Assembly (NCBI GenBank): GCA_937892015.1
Contig: CALAUY010000098.1
Span: 1-6,234, forward strand
Reading direction: 5' to 3'
Length of the DNA stretch: 6,234 bases
Origin: an uncultured Bacteroidales bacterium
GTDB taxonomy: Bacteria > Bacteroidota > Bacteroidia > Bacteroidales > Paludibacteraceae
Shown: piece by piece, positions 1 to 4,780 of the stretch
Numbering within the stretch: position 1 is the stretch's first letter
Layout: the number at the start of each line of letters is the position of its first letter
Translations under genes and position numbers: made by a program
Notes under the pieces: model-generated
The model's database searches: none
The model's input: the letters and a program-made list of their open reading frames with translations, nothing else
Told to the model about the DNA's origin: nothing

Positions 1-348
1 AAAGATGCGTGCACCGGTAAACGTGCCATCTCCGCCGATGACGATGAGGGCATCAATACCGGCAGCCACCAATTGCTCGTACGCCTTTTTGCGGCCTTCA
101 GGCGTCTGAAAAGCGGGGCAACGGCTCGACTTGAGGAAAGTGCCGCCACGTTGAATAATGCCGCTCACGTCTTGCGAGTTGAGTTCACGAATCTCTCCGT
201 CGATGAGCCCGCTGTAACCGCGATAGATACCTTTCACTCGGATGCCGTTGGCAATACCGGCACGAACGACCGCACGAATAGCTGCATTCATTGCCGGCGA
301 ATCTCCGCCTGACGTCAGCACGCCCACACATTTGATTGCGTATTCCAT
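1..348 (-). CDS. pfkA: ATP-dependent 6-phosphofructokinase, N-terminal part
   Basis: Cytoplasmic glycolytic enzyme that phosphorylates fructose 6-phosphate with ATP to give fructose 1,6-bisphosphate. The window holds the first 116 residues of a family whose members are usually about 320 or more; the rest lies beyond base 1. The start ATG (346-348) is followed by MEYAIKCVGVLTSGGDSP, the nucleotide-binding first strand and loop. Further on are RGGTFLKSSR (residues 68-77) and IGGDGTF (104-110). In this family Gly after GGD favours ATP, while Asp at that place marks pyrophosphate-dependent enzymes, so ATP use is inferred. One oddity is that the usual PGMN motif reads PAMN at residues 18-21. The gene is transcribed away from the ferredoxin-permease unit, and a Bacteroidetes-type promoter lies upstream. 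Family identification is secure; the paralogue cannot be told from this part. Confidence 0.95.
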   Translation of the reverse strand, partial: MEYAIKCVGVLTSGGDSPAMNAAIRAVVRAGIANGIRVKGIYRGYSGLIDGEIRELNSQDVSGIIQRGGTFLKSSRCPAFQTPEGRKKAYEQLVAAGIDALIVIGGDGTFTGARIF

Positions 349-409
349 ATTGCTTCTATTTTTAGTTCTTTTTGGGTTGTTTTTCCCCTTGTTGTTTCTA
401 AATCGGGTG

Positions 410-441
410 CAAAGTTACAATTTTTTTTTCAAATATGCAAA
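410..441 (-). promoter_or_regulatory. Bacteroidetes-type promoter of pfkA
   Basis: Read on the minus strand, TTTG (441-438) is followed after exactly 20 bases by TAACTTTG (417-410). This fits the Bacteroidetes primary-sigma consensus TTTG-N19-21-TAnnTTTG. Transcription would start roughly 7-10 bases further on, leaving a leader of about 50 bases before the pfkA ATG at 348. The call rests on motif and spacing only. Confidence 0.75.
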
Positions 442-467
442 TAAAATGCGATTTTTTTTGCAAAAGA

Positions 468-499
468 TTTGGAAGTTTCAAAAAAAAGTATTAACTTTG
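468..499 (+). promoter_or_regulatory. Bacteroidetes-type promoter of the ferredoxin-permease unit
   Basis: TTTG (468-471) is followed after a 20-base spacer by TAACTTTG (492-499), matching the Bacteroidetes consensus. The predicted start of transcription is near 505, giving a leader of about 45 bases before the ferredoxin ATG at 551. The leader is A-rich and has no clear Shine-Dalgarno site, as is usual in this phylum. The -7 octamer and spacer length are identical to those of the divergent pfkA promoter; the two -33 elements are 26 bases apart. Confidence 0.75.
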
Positions 500-550
500 C
501 ACGCTCAAAGCAAAAAAAACATCCAAAATACAGTAAAACTTAAAACATTT

Positions 551-715
551 ATGGCTTACAAAATTTCAGAAGACTGCATTGCATGCGGTACGTGTATTGA
601 TGAGTGCCCGATGGGTGCCATTTCGGAGGGCGAACATTACAGCATCGACCCGGATATGTGCACAGAGTGCGGTACATGCGAGAGCGTGTGCCCGAGTGGC
701 GCTATTTCGCTGTAA
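551..715 (+). CDS. 2[4Fe-4S] ferredoxin, 54 residues
   Basis: Small cytoplasmic electron carrier of the clostridial type. Two cluster motifs are complete: C9-x2-C12-x2-C15-x3-C19-P and C37-x2-C40-x2-C43-x3-C47-P. In this fold each cluster takes three cysteines from one motif and the fourth from the other. At 54 residues it is the normal length for a stand-alone bacterial ferredoxin of this class. The start at 551 gives MAYKISEDCIACGTC, the typical N-terminus, and lies about 45 bases after the predicted transcription start. A longer in-frame reading from 242 is rejected because it would run through the promoters. The gene ends five bases before the permease start, so the two are probably co-transcribed. 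Likely partners in an anaerobe are pyruvate:ferredoxin oxidoreductase or hydrogenase, but nothing here identifies the partner. Confidence 0.95.
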   Translation: MAYKISEDCIACGTCIDECPMGAISEGEHYSIDPDMCTECGTCESVCPSGAISL

Positions 716-720
716 CGGTC

Positions 721-1683
721 TTGAAGAGGTCCGTTTCATTATTTCTCGTGCTGAGCATCCTGTTAGCGGGTTTGTTCGTTTTAGACCTGTCGTCGGGTGC
801 GATGCATGTTCCTTTGTCAGCGCTTTGGGGTAGCGGCATAGAGCATCAGATTATGTTGTCGCTGCGTTTGCCCAAAGCGTTGACGGCCGTTTTAGCGGGT
901 AGTGCGTTGGCATTGTCGGGCTTGATGATGCAGACGCTTTTCCGTAATCCGTTGGCAGGTCCGTATATCTTAGGGGTGAGCAGCGGCGCAACGCTCGGCG
1001 TGGCCACACTCATTCTTTTGGGTACAGTGTTCGGTTTTGCCGCCACTTCTGCGATGACGGTGGTTTGCGCCATCATCGGTTCAGTGCTCGTACTGCTACT
1101 CGTGATGCTTTTCTCGTACCGCGTTCGTTCTAATGTGACGCTGCTGATTGTCGGCATGATGATTGGTTCTGTGGCCGGGGCGCTTGTGAACGTGATGCAG
1201 AACTATGCCAATCCCGACTCACTCAAACTCTTCATCGTCTGGACGCTGGGTTCGCTCTCGTCTGTAGGCTGGGAGGAGATGCGTTGGCTCGTACCGATTG
1301 TGTTGGCGGGCATGCTTCTTGTGGTGATGCTCATCAAACCGCTCAACGGGCTCATTCTCGGCGAAGAGTATGCGCAGGGACTGGGCATTAACATTCGCAG
1401 GGTGCGTTTCGTGATGGTGGTTGCCACAGGTCTGTTGGCCGGAGGTATCACGGCGTTCTGCGGACCCATCGCTTTCGTGGGCGTTGCCGTGCCACATATA
1501 GCGCGTGGTCTCTTCCGAACGAGCAATCATATGCAAACCGTTCCTGCAACGGCGTTGGCCGGTGCTAATCTGCTGCTTATCTGCGATGTTATCTCCGGTG
1601 CTTTCACGTACCCGTTGCCTATCTCCACCGTGTCGGCACTGTTCGGCGCACCAATAGTTATCTACATCATCCTGAAGAAATAA
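721..1683 (+). CDS. FecCD/BtuC-family ABC transporter permease (iron chelate, haem or cobalamin)
   Basis: Inner-membrane subunit of a type II ABC importer that moves siderophores, haem or cobalamin inward. As read from TTG 721 it has 320 residues, close to the usual 330. The protein is very hydrophobic, consistent with the roughly ten helices of BtuC. Family motifs appear in order: RLPKALTAVLAG from residue 49, Gln71 with RNPLAGPYILGVSSGA from 75, GLGINIRRVR at 220-229 (region that contacts the ATPase), CGPIAFVGVAVPHIAR ending at 262, and LPISTVSALFGAP at 299-311. TTG 721 is chosen because it gives a short basic N-terminus (MKRS) just before the first helix. The ATG at 604 would read out of frame through the ferredoxin, and the ATG at 802 would delete helix 1. 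No ATPase or binding-protein gene follows: a convergent gene begins 25 bases later. Substrate is not determinable. Confidence 0.9.
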   Translation: MKRSVSLFLVLSILLAGLFVLDLSSGAMHVPLSALWGSGIEHQIMLSLRLPKALTAVLAGSALALSGLMMQTLFRNPLAGPYILGVSSGATLGVATLILLGTVFGFAATSAMTVVCAIIGSVLVLLLVMLFSYRVRSNVTLLIVGMMIGSVAGALVNVMQNYANPDSLKLFIVWTLGSLSSVGWEEMRWLVPIVLAGMLLVVMLIKPLNGLILGEEYAQGLGINIRRVRFVMVVATGLLAGGITAFCGPIAFVGVAVPHIARGLFRTSNHMQTVPATALAGANLLLICDVISGAFTYPLPISTVSALFGAPIVIYIILKK

Positions 1684-1708
1684 TCTCGTGCGGTTTCGCC
1701 GACAGACG

Positions 1709-2968
1709 CTACAGCCTGATAGTGGTCGGTAGTATTTCGTCAGCCGAGAGCGTAGCTGTGCCGTGCCCTTTGACGATGAACGTACATTGTCCGGCAAACG
1801 CGTGCATCTGTGGTTGCACGAACGAGTCGAGCGAGCGAGAGTCGCCGTTGGCAGCAGCGACGAACGTGCAACCGTCAGTCTGTATGGCGATGAGCGGGGC
1901 AGCGTCGCAGCAGAGATTTCCGTCCTTGTCGCGTACGCTGACGGTCAGATAGGCCAGTTCGTCAGCTCCCTCGTGTTCGTTCGCCCAATCGGCCTGCAGA
2001 TGATGCGGCGCGTCGGCCGTATGCACCGACTCTTCTGCCGCAACCGACCCGTCGGCAGCGTAGGCCACCACCTTGAGTTCGCCCGCTTCAAAAGGTACGT
2101 CGTGCCACATCAAACGGTAGCGCGGCAACAGTTCAGGCCGTGGTGCCGTGCCCCAATCGGGGATGGCAAACGAGCCTACATCGGGCATGGTCGAGACACC
2201 CTCTATGTACTCGCCACGACGTAACCGGTCCGTTTCGTCGCGCGTCGCAAAACGCAGTCTGCCCTGACTCTTGCCGTTGACGAACAGTTCGGCCTCGGGG
2301 TATGAAGTGTAGCAAAAAACGGGCACATGGTCACCATCCTGCCAGTTCCAATGTGGCAACAGATGAAGTGTGGGCTCAACGGTGTTCCACTGCGAACGGT
2401 AGAGCCAATAACGGTCTTTGGGCAGTGAGGCCAAGTCGATGATGCCGAAATACGACGAGTGACTGGGCCACGCGTCGGTGTCGTACGGCGATGGTTCGCC
2501 CAAATAATCGAATCCAGTCCAGACGAACTGACCGAGTGTCCATGGGTAGTCGTCCTGCAACTCAAAATCCTGTTCTGGCAGACCCGACCAAGCACAGTAT
2601 TCGAGGTCGTATCCCGAGCATTGCCCGTCGGGGTAGATGGCATCGGGCTGTATGATGGCCGGTCGTTTGTATATGCCGCGCGACGAGACGGTGGAAGCGG
2701 TTTCCGAGCCTAATATCATCTTCTGCGGCAAGTGGTTGTACGCCTCGATGTATCGCCCTGTGCGGTAGTTGAACCCGGGTAGTTCAACCGCAGCAGCAAA
2801 ACCGTTGTAGATGACGGTCTTTGCTTGGTCCATTCCGCACGTGACGGGTCGGGTAGGGTCGAGTCGATGGAAGATGGATTGCAGCATCTCCACCATCTGA
2901 TAACCTTTAGCGAACGTCTGATTCCAGACCTCGTTGCCGGATGACCACATCACCACGGCGGGCGAGTT
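1709..2968 (-). CDS. Glycoside hydrolase family 2 (beta-galactosidase-like), C-terminal part
   Basis: Probable secreted or periplasmic exo-glycosidase; the signal peptide region is not present, so location is inferred. The 419 residues that match the family begin inside the catalytic barrel with NSPAVVMWSSGNEVW, where Glu13 (codon 2932-2930) is the acid/base. The nucleophile is Glu89 in ILGSETAS (codon 2704-2702). Then come GQFVWTGFDYLGEPSPY (about 146-162), a beta-sandwich resembling DUF4982 with ELFVNGKSQGRLRF (about 227-241), and a C-terminal domain like Glyco_hydro2_C5 (about 323-419). The N-terminal half of the enzyme is missing. The same frame stays open to 3235, but that stretch is antisense to the surface protein and unlike GH2. 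The family usually reads RDRN before SPAVVMW, whereas here TALVN precedes it, which places the break next to 2968. The gene is convergent with the permease. Confidence 0.9.
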   Translation of the reverse strand, partial: NSPAVVMWSSGNEVWNQTFAKGYQMVEMLQSIFHRLDPTRPVTCGMDQAKTVIYNGFAAAVELPGFNYRTGRYIEAYNHLPQKMILGSETASTVSSRGIYKRPAIIQPDAIYPDGQCSGYDLEYCAWSGLPEQDFELQDDYPWTLGQFVWTGFDYLGEPSPYDTDAWPSHSSYFGIIDLASLPKDRYWLYRSQWNTVEPTLHLLPHWNWQDGDHVPVFCYTSYPEAELFVNGKSQGRLRFATRDETDRLRRGEYIEGVSTMPDVGSFAIPDWGTAPRPELLPRYRLMWHDVPFEAGELKVVAYAADGSVAAEESVHTADAPHHLQADWANEHEGADELAYLTVSVRDKDGNLCCDAAPLIAIQTDGCTFVAAANGDSRSLDSFVQPQMHAFAGQCTFIVKGHGTATLSADEILPTTIRL

Positions 2969-2975
2969 CACCAGG
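2962..2975. other. Probable chimeric join between two genomes
   Basis: On the left, minus-strand GH2 homology stops abruptly in the conserved RDRNSPAVVMW region (last fitting codon 2966-2968). On the right, a plus-strand surface-protein frame starts without any start codon or signal peptide (TRAVIVTVTPASSS). Both reading frames run a short way into the other partner by chance. Expression signals differ on the two sides: Bacteroidetes promoters on the left, Firmicutes Shine-Dalgarno sites on the right. No insertion sequence, terminal repeat or attachment site is visible at the point, which favours an assembly or library join over natural recombination. Confidence 0.75.
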
Positions 2976-3410
2976 GCAGTCATCGTGACCGTCACTCCTG
3001 CAAGCTCATCCACGGGAACCGGCACGGACGACGAAGTGATCATCGAGGATGCTGACCAGGCGGAGCTTGACCTCACGCATCTCATCGAGGACACCCAGAT
3101 GGGCGAGAAGCTCGGCGAGGTCATTAAGGACGTGGTCAAGACCACGACGACCGAAACGGGCGATACCGTGACCGAGACCCGGATATGGGTAGGCGGACTT
3201 GAGTCCTCATACACGTACACCGGATCTGCCATCAAGCCGGCGATCCACGTATACGACGGAATCAGGGAGCTTGGAAGCTCGGATTATTCCGTATCATACA
3301 AGAACAACACCAACGCGGGCAGCACGGCTCAGATCACCGTCAAGTTCAAGGGCAACTATGCAACGAAGACACCCGCGCAGACCCTTCACTTTACACCGTT
3401 TCGTACCTGA
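2970..3410 (+). CDS. Repeat-containing surface protein, 5' fragment (no N-terminus)
   Basis: Central part of a secreted, Ig-like-repeat surface protein of the kind common in gut and rumen Lachnospiraceae; the exact function is unknown. It begins at the join, so signal peptide and true start are absent; an ATG at 2934 belongs to the antisense of the GH2 gene. A Thr/Ser-rich linker (TVTPASSSTGTG) leads to an acidic stretch (about 3030-3180) and then one beta-rich repeat: YTYTGSAIKPAIHVYDG, SDYSVSYKNNTNAG, ITVKFKGNYA. The frame fails after KTPAQTL, reading HFTPFRT and then a stop at 3408-3410, while the repeat pattern resumes in another frame from about 3380. It is therefore one gene with the following entry, broken by mutation, by a collapsed repeat or by a sequencing fault. 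Confidence 0.7.
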   Translation, partial: TRAVIVTVTPASSSTGTGTDDEVIIEDADQAELDLTHLIEDTQMGEKLGEVIKDVVKTTTTETGDTVTETRIWVGGLESSYTYTGSAIKPAIHVYDGIRELGSSDYSVSYKNNTNAGSTAQITVKFKGNYATKTPAQTLHFTPFRT

Positions 3411-3436
3411 ACAACGTAAACGTCGGCAAGGCAACC

Positions 3437-4108
3437 GTGATCATCACGGCAAATGACCCGACCGAAAACGGATACGTGGGCACAAAGACCGCAACCTTTA
3501 CCATCAACAAGGGTAGGACCGAAGCTGAGGTCGTTTCCGTCGAGGATGCGGTTTACACTCCCGCGGGAGCAAAGGGAGCCGTTACCGTCATCGACAAGGA
3601 AACCCATGAGGCAATGACCGACCTTACCAACGCGAAGAACTGGAACAAGGCCAAGGCAGTCATTACCTACGACGGAAAGAAGCTTGGTTCCAAGGACTAC
3701 AAGCTGACGGTTAAGGACACGGCACTTCCCGAGGATGGAGTCGTGACCGTAACGATTGAAGGTCAGGGCAACTATGAAGGTTCGTTTGACGCGACCTACA
3801 GGGTCATCACGGCCGACAAGAACCTCAGCAAGGCCAGGATACTCAAGAAGATCACCAAGGACTACACGGGCGACGTCGTGACGCTCACTGACGCCGAACT
3901 TACCGGACTTCTTGACAAAACCTACGGAACCGACTACAAGGTAGCGTCCTATTCCAAGAACGTGAAGAAGGGAACCGCCAAGGTCACCCTCCAGGGAATC
4001 GGAACCTATGGCGGAACCAAGGTCGCAACCTTCAAGATCGCACAGAAGAAGGGCAGCTGGAACACGGCAGGCAAGACCTTCGTGGACGGCGAATGGACCA
4101 ACAAATAA
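3437..4108 (+). CDS. Repeat-containing surface protein, 3' fragment
   Basis: C-terminal part of the same surface protein, in the frame one base earlier than the preceding fragment (equivalently two later). The first start-like codon is GTG 3437, but the protein pattern clearly reads back to about 3380 (DPSLYTVSYLNNVNVGKATV), so 3437 is not a real initiation site. Three beta-rich repeats follow in order: the end of one with TVSYLNNVNVG and GYVGTKTATFTI; a second with AVYTPAGAKGAVTV, SKDYKLTVKD and IEGQGNYEGSFDATY; a third with DYTGDVVTLTD, GTDYKVASYSKN, LQGIGTYGGTKVATFKI. Each ends in a GxGxY-type strand. There is no LPxTG sorting signal, no membrane anchor and no choline-binding repeat at the C-terminus (KTFVDGEWTNK), so the mode of attachment is unclear. 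Lysine codons are nearly all AAG, unlike the next genes. Confidence 0.75.
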   Translation: MIITANDPTENGYVGTKTATFTINKGRTEAEVVSVEDAVYTPAGAKGAVTVIDKETHEAMTDLTNAKNWNKAKAVITYDGKKLGSKDYKLTVKDTALPEDGVVTVTIEGQGNYEGSFDATYRVITADKNLSKARILKKITKDYTGDVVTLTDAELTGLLDKTYGTDYKVASYSKNVKKGTAKVTLQGIGTYGGTKVATFKIAQKKGSWNTAGKTFVDGEWTNK

Positions 4109-4151
4109 GATTCGGCGGGGGAGCCTAACGCCTCCCTTAATCAGGTTTCAA

Positions 4152-4181
4152 GGAAAGGATCGGCTGCGGCCGGTCCTTTCC
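4152..4181 (+). terminator. Strong hairpin after the surface-protein gene
   Basis: GGAAAGGATCGGC (4152-4164) pairs with GCCGGTCCTTTCC (4169-4181): 13 base pairs with one G-U wobble and a TGCG tetraloop. It lies 43 bases after the stop codon, where a transcript end is expected. Only CTT follows instead of a long T-run, so it may end transcription poorly or mainly protect the 3' end. A weaker 5-bp stem (GGGAG 4119-4123 / CTCCC 4132-4136) precedes it. Confidence 0.65.
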
Positions 4182-4184
4182 GGC

Positions 4185-4475
4185 TTACAGGCATCTCAGG
4201 ATGAGAAAAATCCCATTTCCGTTGTAATGTCCGGAAATGTAATGTTTCCTACTCAGATCATAGTTACCAGCCGACCTGGCGGCAATCACGCGAGCTTGAA
4301 TGCATCCTGCCGAACGATGTCTTGTTTCAAGATTCTCATGTTCCGCCCATTCCGCTTCTGTGATCCCTGGCCCTTTTTTTACAAGATCCTTTTTCAAAAG
4401 TTCATAGTATCTGGCTGTATCATCTCCGGGGCATTGGTCGGTATATGACGCGGTGGAATTTGGGGCATAAGGAAA
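4185..4475 (-). other. Open minus-strand frame, possible gene remnant
   Basis: The frame is open for 96 residues between a stop at 4476-4478 and a TAA at 4185-4187, without any in-frame ATG; the first start-like codon is TTG 4397. The first half reads like a real protein (CPGDDTARYYELLKKDLVKK, then GPGITEAEWAEHENLE), hydrophilic and helix-prone. The second half is rich in Arg, Ala and Gly and runs through the inverted repeat at 4214-4239, which looks non-coding. I do not recognise the family. It could be the worn end of a gene whose start was lost, or chance. Confidence 0.25.
4214..4239 (-). terminator. Inverted repeat with T-run, possible minus-strand terminator
   Basis: CATTTCCG (4214-4221) and CGGAAATG (4232-4239) are perfect reverse complements around a 10-base loop. 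Read on the minus strand the second arm is followed by GGATTTTTC, so the arrangement resembles an intrinsic terminator for a transcript arriving from the remnant frame. The stem is short, so activity is uncertain. Confidence 0.4.
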
Positions 4476-4507
4476 TCATTCAATGGATGGCAAAACATAA
4501 GGGAGCT

Positions 4508-4526
4508 CCGTCAGTTTCGATGACGG
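4508..4526. repeat. Short inverted repeat upstream of the small-gene promoter
   Basis: CCGTCA (4508-4513) and TGACGG (4521-4526) form a perfect 6-bp inverted repeat with a 7-base centre. It ends 17 bases before the -35 box at 4544, a place where an activator or repressor site could sit. No protein in the window is a clear DNA-binding regulator, and a repeat this short may be chance. Confidence 0.3.
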
Positions 4527-4543
4527 CTTGCAATTCCTGATGA

Positions 4544-4572
4544 TTGAAAAATCCCCATAAATGGCGTAATAT
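4544..4572 (+). promoter_or_regulatory. Housekeeping-sigma promoter of the small gene and ATPase
   Basis: TTGAAA (4544-4549), a 17-base spacer and TAATAT (4567-4572) form a near-consensus vegetative promoter. The start of transcription would be near 4579, leaving about 49 bases of leader that ends in the Shine-Dalgarno AAAGGA (4612-4617), ten bases before the ATG at 4628. It would drive both the 50-residue gene and the overlapping ATPase gene. Confidence 0.6.
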
Positions 4573-4627
4573 GATAGCCAAGCAGACAATTTGAGTTTAG
4601 CTGCCTTTTTGAAAGGACGAAATTATT

Positions 4628-4780
4628 ATGGCCTTATCAGTAGCAGAAGAGAAGAGGTTAGATTTATCTCCGTTAGATTATACGTTTGATTTACTGACAG
4701 GGCTTTCGGATTCGGAATTGCGGGCCATTCAAACAGTTGCCATTTATTCTGTGGAAAGGAGGCTTGCAAATGGATTTTAA
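4628..4780 (+). CDS. Small protein of 50 residues preceding the AAA-ATPase-like gene
   Basis: I do not recognise a family. The protein starts MALSVAEEKRLDLSPLDYTF and continues with DLLTGLSDSELRAIQTVAIY, ending SVERRLANGF. It has no signal peptide, membrane segment or cysteine. The second half (SDSELRAIQTVAIYSVERR) looks like one capped amphipathic helix, a shape common in small antitoxins and in protein-binding peptides. Evidence that it is real: a Shine-Dalgarno AAAGGA ten bases upstream, a well-placed promoter, and an 11-base overlap with the next gene, whose own AGGAGG lies inside this frame. Such overlap normally couples translation, so the small protein is likely made along with the ATPase and may bind or restrain it. 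It might otherwise serve only as a leader peptide that loads ribosomes for the larger gene. Confidence 0.7.
   Translation: MALSVAEEKRLDLSPLDYTFDLLTGLSDSELRAIQTVAIYSVERRLANGF
4757..4762 (+). promoter_or_regulatory. Consensus ribosome binding site inside the small gene
   Basis: AGGAGG stands seven bases before ATG 4770 and lies within the last codons of the small gene (its Glu-Arg-Arg codons). It fixes the ATPase start at 4770 and shows the overlap is built for re-initiation or coupled translation. Confidence 0.85.

Larger units (their letters stand above)
4109..4627. other. Long intergenic stretch without a convincing gene
   Basis: About 520 bases separate the surface protein from the next clear gene. 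It contains, in order, the surface-protein hairpin (4152-4181), an 8-bp inverted repeat with a T-run on its minus-strand side (4214-4239), an open minus-strand frame of unknown meaning (4185-4475), a 6-bp inverted repeat (4508-4526) and the promoter of the small gene (4544-4572). The plus-strand frame 4008-4448 overlaps the surface-protein end and has a protein sequence unlike a real gene. No tRNA, rRNA or CRISPR repeat was seen. Confidence 0.6.

Noticed and set aside
242..550. In-frame upstream extension of the ferredoxin
   Set aside because: It would run through both promoters and the start of pfkA on the other strand, and encodes a sequence unlike any ferredoxin extension.
1672..1711. Terminator between the convergent permease and GH2 genes
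   Set aside because: Only a 3-bp stem (CGG/CCG) could be found and there is no T-run on either strand.
1219..1797. Long minus-strand frame (192 residues) opposite the permease gene
   Set aside because: It is antisense to a well-supported FecCD gene, has no family-like sequence and is rich in Arg, His and Gln as expected for the complement of a membrane-protein gene.
1763..2224. Plus-strand frame of 153 residues
   Set aside because: It is antisense to the C-terminal domain of the GH2 enzyme, whose protein sequence matches its family well.
2969..3235. N-terminal extension of the GH2 frame with an ATG at 3235
   Set aside because: The extension is the exact complement of the surface-protein coding sequence, is Ser/Val/Thr-rich and does not resemble any GH2 region; the frame is open only by chance.
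4592..4609. Attenuator-like stem (GCAG/CTGC followed by TTTTT) in the leader of the small gene
   Set aside because: The stem is only four base pairs with a 15-base loop, too weak to support a call.
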